A stretch of 64,000 nt of DNA from NCBI RefSeq assembly GCF_021654775.1, contig NZ_AP025343.1, positions 5,113,501-5,177,500 on the forward strand. Direction: 5' to 3'. Positions within the stretch are counted from its first letter, which is position 1; every line of letters starts with the position of its first letter. Shown here piece by piece: positions 9,050-17,745 of the stretch. Origin of the DNA: Paenibacillus azoreducens. Lineage in GTDB: Bacteria; Bacillota; Bacilli; Paenibacillales; Paenibacillaceae. The notes below the pieces were generated by a model. It had not been told where the DNA came from. It saw nothing but the letters and a program-made list of their open reading frames with translations, and searched no databases. Made by a program: the position numbers and the translations under genes.

Positions 9050-9559
9050 TCATTTGAAAAAATCTTTCAGCGCCGCAAGTCGTGGATCAACCACTTCCGT
9101 ATCGCAGCTGCAGTTTCCTTCATTCAAGTCCGTACCGCAGTTCGGGCAGAGCCCCTTGCAATCTTCCTTGCATACGGCGGTAAGCGGAATATGAAGAACG
9201 AATGATTCCTCCACATACGGAACAAGATCCACATCCTCTTCATTCACGTAAATGATGTCGTCATCCTCATCCTGAATTTCTTCAGAAGCCTTCACAAGCT
9301 TGAACTGCTCATGAAATGGAATGTTTAGGTGCTGATGCACAGGTTTCAAGCAACGGGAGCATGCCATATCCAGCTCTATGGAAAGCTTTCCTTGAACATC
9401 TACCGTATCCTGGCCCACATAAGTCGCCTTCAGTTCCGCCAGAAGCGGCTGAGGAACCTTGATATCGCCAAGCCCTTGAACCAAACGGCTTACATCCACT
9501 TGCTGACGGAGCTGCAGCGGCTCGCTGCCGGCTGCCATTTTTCTAAATTGAAAGTGCAT
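9050..9559 (-). CDS. YceD/DUF177 family protein
   Basis: Members of DUF177 are encoded next to rpmF in most bacteria and have been linked to 23S rRNA accumulation; the molecular role is not settled. The protein has 169 residues from MHFQFRKMAAG, with GGAGTGAT upstream of the ATG at 9559. A C-terminal cysteine cluster, CKEDCKGLCPNCG and later CSC, could bind zinc. It is transcribed from a near-consensus promoter at 9587-9616 together with rpmF. Confidence 0.92.
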   Translation of the reverse strand: MHFQFRKMAAGSEPLQLRQQVDVSRLVQGLGDIKVPQPLLAELKATYVGQDTVDVQGKLSIELDMACSRCLKPVHQHLNIPFHEQFKLVKASEEIQDEDDDIIYVNEEDVDLVPYVEESFVLHIPLTAVCKEDCKGLCPNCGTDLNEGNCSCDTEVVDPRLAALKDFFK

Positions 9560-9586
9560 AAACATCACTCCAAACAAACAAAAATT

Positions 9587-9616
9587 ATTATACCGATTTC
9601 CGGCAAGCTTTGTCAA
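9587..9616 (-). promoter_or_regulatory. Near-consensus SigA promoter for yceD-rpmF
   Basis: TTGACA and TATAAT are both perfect on the minus strand, spaced by 18 bases and ending about 28 bases before the start codon. A strong constitutive promoter is expected for a ribosomal protein unit. Confidence 0.85.
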
Positions 9617-9727
9617 TAGTTAGACCTTTACTTTGCTATTTGGAACAGCAAAAATGGGAGGCCCCGGTCCCGTTTCGATACCATTGCGCTAGGCGGCTCA
9701 TTTCTTATATATTTGACTTTAAGCGCG

Positions 9728-9782
9728 CGTTCAAGAAAGTCGGTTTTCAGCACCGTGAGCAAAAGCGTACTTTTTGAACAAC
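9728..9782. repeat. Dispersed repeat B, inverted copy
   Basis: GTTCAAGAAAGTCGGTTTTC continues into AGCACCG. It is the reverse complement, with few changes, of the core in the copies at 4985-5038 and 35641-35790. It precedes tmcAL. Confidence 0.5.
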
Positions 9783-9822
9783 CTCTTTAAAGAATCAACA
9801 AACGGATGGAGTTGAGCGTTTC

Positions 9823-11061
9823 ATGTCTGCCGTCGGATTGATCGTCGAATATAACCCTTTACATAACGGCCATGTCCATCACTTTGCCAAAGCCAAAGAA
9901 ATTTCGGGAGCAGAGCATACCGTAGCGATCCTAAGCGGTCCCTTTCTTCAGCGGGGCGAACCCGGAATCGTGAGCAAATTCGCCAGGGCCGAAATGGCTC
10001 TGGCCATGGGAGCGGACCTGGTCATCGAGCTGCCTGTCGCTTACGCCGTCCAGCCTGCGGAGTGGTTCGCCTTCGGCGCCGCCGCCCTTCTGGATGCTAC
10101 CGGCGTGGTGGACAGCCTTTGCTTCGGAACGGAAAGCGGTACGCTGGACCTGCTGCTTCCCCTCTCCCGAATCCTTGCGGATGAAAGTGCGGAGCTGCAG
10201 AAGAGAATCGGTTTTCACCTGAACGAAGGCATGAATTACCCTGCAGCGTACAGCAGAGCGGCCGCTGCCGCGGCTGGATTTGCAGGCATGGAACAAGAAA
10301 TACTGGACGTGCTGCAGCAGCCCAACCATACCCTCGGCCTTCATTACCTGATCGCCCTGAAACGGCTCGGCAGCAGGGTCCGCCCTCTTACCATTCCCCG
10401 AATCCATGCCGGGTATCATGACGAAATGCCAGCCCACGCCAAAATCGCCAGCGCAACGGCGGTCCGCAAGCTGCTGCTCGAGCAGGATTTAAGCGCGGCC
10501 GCGCCGTATTTGCCGGAATTCACCCTGGGCATTATCGACCGCGAATTTCGGGAAGGACGAGGGCCTATTACCTGGGGCTCCTTCCGCGGGCCGCTGCTGA
10601 ATCTGCTTCTTACCAGCTCCCCGCGGGATCTGGCAGCCTTCCACGAAGTAACCGAAGGGCTCGAATACCGTCTGCGGCGCGTCCTGCCTGGTTTAGGAAA
10701 ACCGGAGGTGGCTGAGCTGCTGCAGGCGCTCAAAACCAAACGCTACACGCATACGAAACTGCAGCGGATGCTAACCCATATTTTGCTGCGGCATACAAAG
10801 GAGGAGATGTCGGCGCCAGCCCTTGCCGCAGGCCCGGGATATCTGCGCGTGCTCGGATTCAGCAGCGGCGGCCGGGAGCTGTTGAAGAAGATGAAAAAAA
10901 CGGCTTCCTTGCCGGTTATCGTTAAGCCGTCTTCGTTCGAGCACCCTCAGCTGGAACTCGATCTTCAAGCGTCTGCCGCATATGCCAATGCTTTCCCGAA
11001 TCCGGAAACACGTCATATGTTCAGGGATTACCTGGAAGCCCCCATCCGCTTTTCGCGTTAA
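9823..11061 (+). CDS. tmcAL: tRNA(Met) cytidine acetate ligase (YlbM family)
   Basis: TmcAL activates acetate with ATP and forms N4-acetylcytidine at the wobble base of elongator tRNA-Met. The 412-residue protein starts MSAVGLIVEYNPLHNGHVHH, with the nucleotidyltransferase HxGH-type motif in NGHVHH, and continues with the conserved SGPFLQRGEP. A GGAGTTGA site precedes the ATG. It is convergent with ylbL and their stop codons overlap by 4 bases. Position beside yceD-rpmF is the usual Bacillales order. Confidence 0.94.
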   Translation: MSAVGLIVEYNPLHNGHVHHFAKAKEISGAEHTVAILSGPFLQRGEPGIVSKFARAEMALAMGADLVIELPVAYAVQPAEWFAFGAAALLDATGVVDSLCFGTESGTLDLLLPLSRILADESAELQKRIGFHLNEGMNYPAAYSRAAAAAAGFAGMEQEILDVLQQPNHTLGLHYLIALKRLGSRVRPLTIPRIHAGYHDEMPAHAKIASATAVRKLLLEQDLSAAAPYLPEFTLGIIDREFREGRGPITWGSFRGPLLNLLLTSSPRDLAAFHEVTEGLEYRLRRVLPGLGKPEVAELLQALKTKRYTHTKLQRMLTHILLRHTKEEMSAPALAAGPGYLRVLGFSSGGRELLKKMKKTASLPVIVKPSSFEHPQLELDLQASAAYANAFPNPETRHMFRDYLEAPIRFSR

Positions 11062-12098
11062 GATTTGGGCTGCAGGCCATTCATGTAGTTGATGGCGTCC
11101 TCCAGCGTATTTACGGGTATGAGCTTCATTTGCGCATGTATTTTGTCCGCTTTGGCTTTGGCATCCGCATAGTTATCCTTCGGAACAAAAAAGATCTCCG
11201 CATGCTTCCGGTCGGCGGCTACGATTTTATGCTGAACTCCGCCGATCGGACCCACATTCCCTTCCTTATCGATCGTTCCCGTGCCCGCAACCTGATAACC
11301 TTTTGTCAAATCCCCTGGAGTCAATTGATTATAGATTTCCATTGTAAACATAAGTCCCGCCGATGGACCTCCGACGCGGGTATTTTGGAACTTCACCTGC
11401 AATCCCGGATCCTTCGGCTCCACTTTTTGCATCGTCGCAATCGTCACGCCAAGCCCCGGGCGCGTCTTATTCGTATCCTTGTCCTTGATTTCGATCAGGT
11501 TTACCTTCTCTTCAATCTCCGTGCCGTCTCTGACCAGCTTCACGGTCACCTGATCTCCCACCTTTTTCGTTTTCAGAAAACTGCTCAGGCTTTCGTTATT
11601 TTTCATTGGATGTCCATCCACTTCGGAAAGACGGTCGCCGGGCTTGAAGTTTTTCCGGGCCTCATCGCCCTTCGGCGCAGAAAAAATAAATAAATACTCG
11701 GGTACGATGCTGTATGGTACATGCGCTTCATGATATGCGGCTTCGACCGCCGAGGACTGGGAATCGCTCATCAGGTATACCTGCTCTGCCGCATATTCAT
11801 CTTCGCTTTTGTTTCCGAGTCTCGCCTGCTTCTGATCGATCTCCGCATTCGGATTAAAGGCCGAAACGACGAGCATGACAAGGTTCGCATAACTCGCGGA
11901 TACTGTTGTCATCATAAAAGTCCCTTTTTCCTCACGATCCCCTTTTTCCACCGAAAGCATCGGTTTTACCTCATCCGCGCTTCCCGGCTGGTAAATGATG
12001 TAAGGCGTCGGCATATAAACCGTGACATATACCAACAGGGCTACCATGAAAATATAGAGAATCAGGCGGGCGGCTCCCCGGTTTTTCATTGTCTGCAT
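11058..12098 (-). CDS. ylbL: YlbL/SepM-type membrane PDZ-Lon protease
   Basis: This is a membrane-anchored serine protease of the S16 (Lon-like) type. Bacillus YlbL has been linked to regulation of a cell division inhibitor, and streptococcal SepM processes a peptide signal. The chosen start gives 346 residues: one N-terminal transmembrane helix (about 11-29), a PDZ-like region (about 130-200), then the catalytic Ser246 in GGPSAGLMF and Lys291 in VQHKIVAAD. An alternative ATG lies 18 bases upstream; the inner one has a better-placed GAAGGG. Confidence 0.92.
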   Translation of the reverse strand: MQTMKNRGAARLILYIFMVALLVYVTVYMPTPYIIYQPGSADEVKPMLSVEKGDREEKGTFMMTTVSASYANLVMLVVSAFNPNAEIDQKQARLGNKSEDEYAAEQVYLMSDSQSSAVEAAYHEAHVPYSIVPEYLFIFSAPKGDEARKNFKPGDRLSEVDGHPMKNNESLSSFLKTKKVGDQVTVKLVRDGTEIEEKVNLIEIKDKDTNKTRPGLGVTIATMQKVEPKDPGLQVKFQNTRVGGPSAGLMFTMEIYNQLTPGDLTKGYQVAGTGTIDKEGNVGPIGGVQHKIVAADRKHAEIFFVPKDNYADAKAKADKIHAQMKLIPVNTLEDAINYMNGLQPKS

Positions 12099-12133
12099 CT
12101 TATTCCCTTCTCTCATTGCTATCCTGCTCCCTG

Positions 12134-12162
12134 GTCTTATGGTTGTCTTCCCCGCATAGATT
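12134..12162 (+). promoter_or_regulatory. Possible SigmaE promoter of ylbJ
   Basis: GTCTTAT and CATAGATT are spaced by 14 bases, close to the mother-cell SigmaE pattern (ATATT-like -35, CATANANT -10). The start would fall about 30 bases before the ylbJ ATG. Known mother-cell expression of ylbJ supports the reading. Confidence 0.5.
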
Positions 12163-12199
12163 GGGTACTAGCTATGTTTACACAGAAGAGGTGAAAATC

Positions 12200-13423
12200 A
12201 TGAAAAAAAAAGCCCCTCTCCGCTTCACGCCTGCTGCCGCTACGCTATTCATGGGTGCGGGCGCGCTTTCGCTGGTGGCTGCAGTCGTCAGTTCCCCCGC
12301 TCCGGCCTTTCAGGCTTCCCTGCAGGGGCTGCGGCTGTGGTGGCAGATTGTATTTCCTGCGCTGCTGCCTTTTCTTGTCCTATCTGAAATGCTGATCGCT
12401 TACGGTTGGATACATGCTCTCGGAACATGGCTTGAACCGCTCATGAACCGGCTGTTCAAGCTGCCCGGAATCGGCGGCTGGGTGCTGGCGATGGGAATGA
12501 CAACCGGCTTTCCCGGCGGCGCCCAAGCAGCCCGCCAATTGAACGAGCAAGGGGCTTTGAGTGCAGAGGAAGCCAGCAAGCTGGCCGCCCTCTCCCATTT
12601 TTGCAATCCGATGCTGATCCTGATCGTGATCGCAACCGGACTAATGCATGATCCGGCGACGGGATACATCCTGCTTGCCGTGCATTGGATTACCGGATTA
12701 TCCGCTTTTCTGCTGCTCGGAGAGGCCAAGTCAGCATCCAAAGGCGGCTCCGGGCGTAATCTCCCGGTTAAGAAACCCTTAAACCAGGAGAAAGGTTCCT
12801 TTGTCTACCGTTCCCTGCAGTCCGCCAAACGCGCCCATGCCATGGACGGCCGCAGCTTTGGCAGATTGCTCGGGGATTCGGTTACAAATGCCGTACAAAC
12901 CTTGATGATGGTTGGCGGATATATCATCATATTCGCGGTCGTCATTCAAATCGTAAGCCGGATTGTGTCCGGTTTCTTTCCCTCATATTGGCTGTCGGGA
13001 CTGTTCGAAATCCATCTCGGAGCCAAGGATGCAGCTGCCGCAGGATTCGCTTCGGACAGAATGCAGTGGTCCGTCATTTCGGCACTGCTCGGTTTCAGCG
13101 GAATCAGCGCCATACTGCAATCGATGTCGGCTTTAAAAAAAGCGAACATCCGCCGGCTCCGCTTCGTCCTCATCCGACTTCTCCACGGAGCTCTCGCCTT
13201 CGCGGCGACCTGGATCATATGGCCGTTATGTTATCTTCTTCCAGAAAATACAAGCCAGGTTTTCAGCAGCCGTGGAGATCTGCCGGCCGATGCAAGCGGC
13301 TGGTTCAGCTTATGGCAGGCCGTACCGCAGCTGCTGCGTTGGCAGGGAGCGGTACTGGCCGCCATGCTCGTCTGCTCCCTGCTGCTTATGCTGCTGCAGA
13401 TTCGGCGCAAGCATTCACGTTAA
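12200..13423 (+). CDS. ylbJ: Sporulation integral membrane protein YlbJ
   Basis: YlbJ is a nucleoside-transporter-like membrane protein needed for spore cortex formation in Bacillus. It has 407 residues from [19 protein letters not shown], with GAGGTGA before the ATG at 12200. It contains two gate-like regions, [20 protein letters not shown] and [12 protein letters not shown], and about eight hydrophobic segments. It is convergent with coaD, and the stop codons overlap. Its presence is one of the sporulation markers in the window. Confidence 0.93.
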   Translation: MKKKAPLRFTPAAATLFMGAGALSLVAAVVSSPAPAFQASLQGLRLWWQIVFPALLPFLVLSEMLIAYGWIHALGTWLEPLMNRLFKLPGIGGWVLAMGMTTGFPGGAQAARQLNEQGALSAEEASKLAALSHFCNPMLILIVIATGLMHDPATGYILLAVHWITGLSAFLLLGEAKSASKGGSGRNLPVKKPLNQEKGSFVYRSLQSAKRAHAMDGRSFGRLLGDSVTNAVQTLMMVGGYIIIFAVVIQIVSRIVSGFFPSYWLSGLFEIHLGAKDAAAAGFASDRMQWSVISALLGFSGISAILQSMSALKKANIRRLRFVLIRLLHGALAFAATWIIWPLCYLLPENTSQVFSSRGDLPADASGWFSLWQAVPQLLRWQGAVLAAMLVCSLLLMLLQIRRKHSR

Positions 13424-13911
13424 CCTTTATATTTCAAACGGATCGCTTTTTCCACTTCGGGCGGGACCAGATCTTTTACATCCCCCTCATAAGCGGCAAT
13501 TTCCTTGACGATACTCGAACTTAAATAAGAATACTTAGGATTTGTCATCATAAAGACCGTTTCGGCATCCGGATTCAGCTTGTGGTTGGTGGATGCGATT
13601 TGCAGTTCATATTCAAAATCCGTCACGGAACGCACCCCGCGTACGATCGCCTGCGCATTCCGGATCCGTACATAATTCGCGGTTAAATCCTGGAAGCTGT
13701 CCACTTCCACATTCGGAAGATGGGAAGTCACCTGACGGATCAATTCCATCCGCTCTTCAATCGTAAATAGCGGCTGCTTGCTCCGGTTGATCAGCACGGC
13801 CACGATTAAAACATCAAACTGCCTGGCCGCACGCTGGATGATGTCCAAATGCCCCATCGTAACCGGATCAAAGCTCCCTGGATAAACAGCCACGCGCTTA
13901 TTCGTTGTCAT
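13420..13911 (-). CDS. coaD: Phosphopantetheine adenylyltransferase
   Basis: CoaD makes dephospho-CoA from 4'-phosphopantetheine and ATP. The 163-residue protein has the nucleotidyltransferase motif TMGH at 18-21 after AVYPGSFDP, and a C-terminal [11 protein letters not shown] segment in place of the ISSTxxR loop. Two ATG codons (13914, 13911) follow GAAGGGG. The start lies inside the end of rsmD, so rsmD and coaD overlap by 14 bases and are coupled. Confidence 0.96.
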   Translation of the reverse strand: MTTNKRVAVYPGSFDPVTMGHLDIIQRAARQFDVLIVAVLINRSKQPLFTIEERMELIRQVTSHLPNVEVDSFQDLTANYVRIRNAQAIVRGVRSVTDFEYELQIASTNHKLNPDAETVFMMTNPKYSYLSSSIVKEIAAYEGDVKDLVPPEVEKAIRLKYKG

Positions 13912-14512
13912 CATGTTCCCCTTCCCCCGCGGCTTTGTCTTCGGACAAGGCCGCTTCCGTTTTATTATATTTGTAGATAGACACCGTCGTCTCTCCGTAA
14001 ACGGCATGGCGAACGCAAGAAAACGGACCAAAAGCGTCCGGATAGTCATGTCCTGATTCATGCTCAAGAACGATGGTCGCATCATCTTCCAGCATGTTTT
14101 TTTCATGCATCATTTCCATCAGCTTGTCCCCGTTTTTCATGCGGTACGGCGGATCGAGGAAGACCACGCCAAAAGATACGCCGCGTTTCTCCAGCGCCTT
14201 TAAGGCACGCTCCGCTTCATTGCGGTAAACTTCCGCCTGACCTTCGAGCTTGGTTGCCTTCAGATTCGCACGGACGGTTTCAATGCTTTTCGGATCCTTA
14301 TCGATAAAAAATGCCTTGTCCATGCCTCTGCTTAATGCTTCAATCGCCAGACCGCCTGTGCCGGCAAACAAATCAAGGGCGTTTCCCCCGTCAAAAAACG
14401 GGCCGATCATGCTGAAGATCGCTTCCTTCACTTTATCTGTCGTCGGCCTGGTGCCCATACCCGGAACCGCTTTAAGCGGCCTTCCTTTGGCGCTGCCCGA
14501 TACTACTCTCAT
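13898..14512 (-). CDS. rsmD: 16S rRNA guanine(966)-N2-methyltransferase RsmD
   Basis: RsmD methylates G966 of 16S rRNA. The 204-residue protein has the SAM-binding [15 protein letters not shown] at 47-61 and the catalytic DPPY at 120-123. The ATG at 14512 gives [10 protein letters not shown], the family start, after a GGTGAG site. A 45-base upstream extension of the frame is not supported. It forms a two-gene unit with coaD and lies beside the CsfG-like RNA. Confidence 0.95.
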   Translation of the reverse strand: MRVVSGSAKGRPLKAVPGMGTRPTTDKVKEAIFSMIGPFFDGGNALDLFAGTGGLAIEALSRGMDKAFFIDKDPKSIETVRANLKATKLEGQAEVYRNEAERALKALEKRGVSFGVVFLDPPYRMKNGDKLMEMMHEKNMLEDDATIVLEHESGHDYPDAFGPFSCVRHAVYGETTVSIYKYNKTEAALSEDKAAGEGEHDDNE

Positions 14513-14644
14513 GCTGCTCACCCATTTCATCCCATAAATCGATTTATTTTTGTTCAAAACCGGAAATTTTTATGACGATATCGTACCACAATCACCCCGA
14601 TTTTGAAAAATAGGACCATGCTCATCTTTTTTGGCAAAGGATGT

Positions 14645-14795
14645 ATAAAACGGACTTATGGGGGAATGCTTTAACTATCGACATCAAATGAATGTCGTAG
14701 ACAACCGCGGAAAGCTTACGTTTCCCCATAAGCTCTTCGTCCGGTTTCTCCTCTCCCATGAAAGGGGCTCTCGAAAGAGGGCCCCGATTTTATTG
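14645..14795 (+). ncRNA. csfG: CsfG-like sporulation sRNA candidate
   Basis: A structured segment lies between rsmD and the next gene. CTTATGGGG (14655-14663) pairs with CCCCATAAG (14724-14732), and outside it CGGAC pairs with GTCCG. An inner hairpin CGACAT/ATGTCG occupies 14679-14697. It ends in a plus-strand intrinsic terminator at 14764-14795. CsfG is known from endospore formers between ylbG and ylbH (rsmD), and the position and layout here match. I cannot recognise a SigmaF or SigmaG promoter with confidence, so the identity rests on synteny and structure. Confidence 0.5.
14764..14795 (+). terminator. Intrinsic terminator of the CsfG-like RNA
   Basis: GGGGCTCTC-GAAA-GAGGGCCCC forms a GNRA-capped stem with one G-U pair. 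It is followed by GATTTTATT on the plus strand. No plus-strand protein gene precedes it, which is why a non-coding transcript is proposed. Confidence 0.75.
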
Positions 14796-14857
14796 CTTAA
14801 ATCCTAAATACGAACCTTCGTGCCTTCTTCCTTACTAAAGCTGAAACGACTGCTGCA

Positions 14858-14957
14858 CTAAAATAACCCCACAAAGTGGAGCCTATGCTTCGATGCTTAT
14901 TCCAAATACTTTGCGGGGACCCCCAAAAAAACTTATAAATTCTATACTGCCAAAAAA
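14858..14957 (+). repeat. Palindromic dispersed element A, copy 1
   Basis: The ends CCCCACAAAGT and ACTTTGCGGGG are mirrored around about 35 bases. A 98-base stretch is identical to copy 2 at 25856-25953. The right end runs straight into the A-tract of a minus-strand terminator. Confidence 0.85.
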
Positions 14958-14975
14958 GCCGGCTATGAGGCCGGC
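14951..14975 (-). terminator. Intrinsic terminator of the GNAT gene
   Basis: GCCGGC-N6-GCCGGC followed by six T on the minus strand, 31 bases after the stop codon of the gene at 15007. Element A copy 1 abuts the T-tract. Confidence 0.8.
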
Positions 14976-15006
14976 CTGCATTGTCAAACTGAAAATGCAT
15001 TGATTT

Positions 15007-15990
15007 TTAGAGTAGTTTGCAAACCATTTTGAAATTCCCGGGAGCGGCCTTAAAGCCCAACAAATCTCGGTTGATGCGGAGCATGGGAACGTTCATTGAA
15101 TCGTTATGCGTTCTCAGATAAGTTACATTGGAGGTACGCGCGGTCCGAATGGCCAGCATTTTTAACGCTAGACCGAGCCGTTGACGCCGGTATTCCGGCA
15201 GGACGCCGGTATATTGATGGTACATCGCCTGGGTCTGCTCGTTCTGCTGCAGGGTGACGACACCGACGTAACTTTCGCCGTCTTTAGCGATATGTATGTA
15301 CTCCGGCCTCACACCCGGAATGTCAATATTCCATTTTCGCCACTCTTCGAACCAAGGGAAATCCTCGTTGAATCCCGGGATATCCAGATGGGTTACCCGA
15401 TACAGCTCATGGAGCTTCCGTTCGTTTTCCTCACCCGGCTCATCCGCCAGTGTAATGAACCGAATACCCGACTGCTCGGCTGCACGGATGCTCTGGAACA
15501 ATTCCTCGTTTGTAAAAGCAGAAAGATTCAGCACGGATTCAAAGATGTGCCGTTCCTGCTGGTAACCCCGCCGCTGCGCAAACTCCAGCGAGGTTTCATC
15601 GTTATCCTTCATAAAACAGACCAAGCGAGAAGCCTTGACCTTCTGAGCCCATAAGCGAACTTCATTAGACAAGGCTCTGCCGGCTCCACGGCCGCGTTCA
15701 TCCGGATGAACAACTAGGGTGAGATTCAAATGGCCCGGTTCAGTCCAAGGGGCACGCCAAGCAATCGCATATCCAATGACCTCTCTTTGTTCATTCTCCG
15801 CCACCCACTTCGGTCGATCCCAGCCCATCAGTTGACCGTCATCGTTATAATGCAGTTGGCCCGGCGGGATACTATTTTCTTCATCCTGGAGCTGTTTGGC
15901 TGTTATTGGTTCCGACAAGATCAGATTGAGCAGCGAAGCGACTGCCGGGTAATCTTCATTGCGCAACGGGCGAATCGTATAGTTAGACAA
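15007..15990 (-). CDS. Tandem GNAT-domain acetyltransferase
   Basis: This 327-residue protein is built from two GNAT folds. The first (about 1-150) has the acetyl-CoA loop VVHPDERGRGAGRAL near residue 96. The second (about 170-327) has GVLPEYRRQRLGLALKMLAI near residue 265. Both pyrophosphate-binding loops look intact. The substrate cannot be read from the sequence; similar tandem GNATs include aminoglycoside-type and mycothiol-type enzymes. It is a single-gene unit with its own terminator. Confidence 0.85.
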   Translation of the reverse strand: MSNYTIRPLRNEDYPAVASLLNLILSEPITAKQLQDEENSIPPGQLHYNDDGQLMGWDRPKWVAENEQREVIGYAIAWRAPWTEPGHLNLTLVVHPDERGRGAGRALSNEVRLWAQKVKASRLVCFMKDNDETSLEFAQRRGYQQERHIFESVLNLSAFTNEELFQSIRAAEQSGIRFITLADEPGEENERKLHELYRVTHLDIPGFNEDFPWFEEWRKWNIDIPGVRPEYIHIAKDGESYVGVVTLQQNEQTQAMYHQYTGVLPEYRRQRLGLALKMLAIRTARTSNVTYLRTHNDSMNVPMLRINRDLLGFKAAPGNFKMVCKLL

Positions 15991-16202
15991 AATTAGATTT
16001 CCCCCAAATGAATAGAATTGGCTTTCGTCCTTATTATCTCATCCCTCGGTATACCTTTTGAGGTAGAGTTTGGGTATATTTTTTTATTCCCGCCGAAAAA
16101 ATCAAAAACTTTTTCACACAAATGCGTAAAAGCATGATAGTATAAAAGCATGGCAGCATTAAAGTTGATCTGCCGACAAATTAAATTATGGAGGTGTAAA
16201 GA

Positions 16203-16376
16203 ATGGCGACAATCATTCTGTACATGGCTTATTTGCTTGTTCCGGTGCTTAGCTTTTTGTTTATGTTCAAACTGCTCGACAACAATAATAAGAGAACACG
16301 GTATTCTGTCTACTATGCGTCCCTGATGTCGGCATTCTGCCTCATCGTGTTTTTGACGGGACCGCAAATTTCATAA
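16203..16376 (+). CDS. Small two-helix membrane protein
   Basis: This 57-residue protein is too short for most gene callers but has a GGAGGTG site 6 bases before the ATG and an intrinsic terminator after the stop. It begins MATIILYMAYLLVPVLSFLF and has two hydrophobic helices (about 4-24 and 40-55) joined by a basic loop KLLDNNNKRTRYS. I do not recognise the family. The clear translation and termination signals make a real gene likely. Confidence 0.7.
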   Translation: MATIILYMAYLLVPVLSFLFMFKLLDNNNKRTRYSVYYASLMSAFCLIVFLTGPQIS

Positions 16377-16395
16377 TTTCATATCGAACTTACCA

Positions 16396-16421
16396 GGGGC
16401 TGGATATCCAGCCCCTTTATT
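16396..16421 (+). terminator. Intrinsic terminator of the small membrane gene
   Basis: GGGGCTGGATATCCAGCCCC is a perfect palindrome, followed by TTTATTTATGTTT. Confidence 0.8.
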
Positions 16422-16509
16422 TATGTTTGTCAAGATATAACAAGGAATGTTCCTTGCGAAAGTGGAATTATATATTCCTGACCATACGGATATCCCGAGG
16501 TGATTTCTA

Positions 16510-16720
16510 ATGCAATTTCCGGACGCGAAACAATCAGCGGACTGCGGAATTCATGGACTATCGGTTGGATATGGAGGGCGACGACAAGGAATATTATGTT
16601 TCATGGGGTGATTCGGGGTCGGTAATTTCTTCATCCGCAAAGAAGATCCGCTTTTCCTCGATTTTTCAAAAGTACTCTACACATGGGATTGTTTGTGAAA
16701 AGGCAGTTGATGCGAAATGA
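16510..16720 (+). pseudogene. Probable frameshifted small ORF before the hydrolase
   Basis: An ATG at 16510 with GAGGTGA upstream opens a frame (MQFPDAKQSADCGIHG) that ends after 33 residues. A second frame, from an ATG at 16553, reads MDYRLDMEGDDKEYYVSWGD and on to a TGA at 16720 that overlaps the start of the next gene. Together they look like one gene of about 70 residues with a frame change near 16545-16555. I do not recognise the family. The second frame alone could be a 55-residue gene coupled to the hydrolase. Confidence 0.35.
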
Positions 16721-17559
16721 TGATTCATATGACTTACCGTTCAGGCGATTATAAAGTGAAGGGCTATCTATCCCTTCCTTACGGTTATAAGCTTGATCTG
16801 AATGAGCTGCAGGCACATGTGAGACAGCTTTACGGCGGTGCGGACATGCCGATGACAGCCATTTCCAGCAATATCATCCAAGAACAAAAGGATGTGTGCG
16901 AACAAAAATGGCCTGTCCTGATTTATTGCCGTGGCGGCATCGGCAGAGTCGGGCAGGTTAAAACCGAATGGCTGGAGCGGTTCTCCCGGTGCGGGTATAT
17001 CGTCTTTGCCCCCGTGTACCGCGGAACAGAGGGCGGGGAAGGCCGGGATCAGTTCGGTGGCGCAGACATGGAGGATGTCCCCGCAGCTTGCCGACTGCTT
17101 GCGGCCCTTCCATTCGTCGATCCATCACGCATCGCGGCGATGGGGTTTTCCCGCGGCTCCATCAACGCTGCCTTCGCGGCTGCTGAAACCGGGTGGATCT
17201 CGCAGCTTGTTCTTTGGGGCGGGGTTTCCGATCTCGCGAAGACGTATAAGGAACGGGTGGACTTGAGGCGGATGCTGAAGCGGGTCGTCGGTAATCCCAA
17301 TAAAAACCCGGGGGCGTATGCAGAGCGTTCCCCCATCCATATGGCCGAGCGAATCCGCTGTCCGGTGCTCATCATCCACGGCAGTGAAGATGAACAAGTA
17401 TATTCCAGCCACGGTCTGGGGATGTATCGCCGCTTGAAGGAGCTTGGAAAAGAGGCCGACCTCCATTGGTATGAAGGGTATGGCCACCACATGCCGCCCG
17501 AAATGCATATGCAGGCGATTGAAAGGATGTTTGCGTGGATCCGCGAACATGAACCTTAG
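16717..17559 (+). CDS. Alpha/beta hydrolase, prolyl oligopeptidase-like
   Basis: This 280-residue serine hydrolase has the nucleophile elbow GFSRGSINAA, the acid in HGSEDEQVYSSHG and the histidine in EGYGHHMPPEM, the order seen in dipeptidyl-peptidase/acylaminoacyl-peptidase hydrolases. The oxyanion-hole region is YCRGGIGRVG. No signal peptide is visible, so it is probably cytoplasmic. The start (ATGATG) overlaps the stop of the small ORF upstream; ribosome site strength is weak, which suggests coupling. Substrate is not predictable. Confidence 0.85.
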   Translation: MMIHMTYRSGDYKVKGYLSLPYGYKLDLNELQAHVRQLYGGADMPMTAISSNIIQEQKDVCEQKWPVLIYCRGGIGRVGQVKTEWLERFSRCGYIVFAPVYRGTEGGEGRDQFGGADMEDVPAACRLLAALPFVDPSRIAAMGFSRGSINAAFAAAETGWISQLVLWGGVSDLAKTYKERVDLRRMLKRVVGNPNKNPGAYAERSPIHMAERIRCPVLIIHGSEDEQVYSSHGLGMYRRLKELGKEADLHWYEGYGHHMPPEMHMQAIERMFAWIREHEP

Positions 17560-17593
17560 GTTCGGCGAAAATATTTTCGGCTTTCACCAAAAA

Positions 17594-17632
17594 AATGGCA
17601 GACCGCAGGGCTCGCGGAAACTGCCATTTTTG
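17594..17632 (+). terminator. Intrinsic terminator of the hydrolase gene
   Basis: ATGGCAG and CTGCCAT pair around 19 bases, followed by TTTTTG on the plus strand; an A-run on the other side allows use in both directions. Confidence 0.7.
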
Positions 17633-17745
17633 TATAATGCCCAACATAATGAATCCGGATCTTGCCTGCCGCTGCTGATTTAGTTCCTTCTACATGCCGA
17701 TCCCGATCTATTTCCTGACCGAAACGCGATTGATGAAGACGGAAT

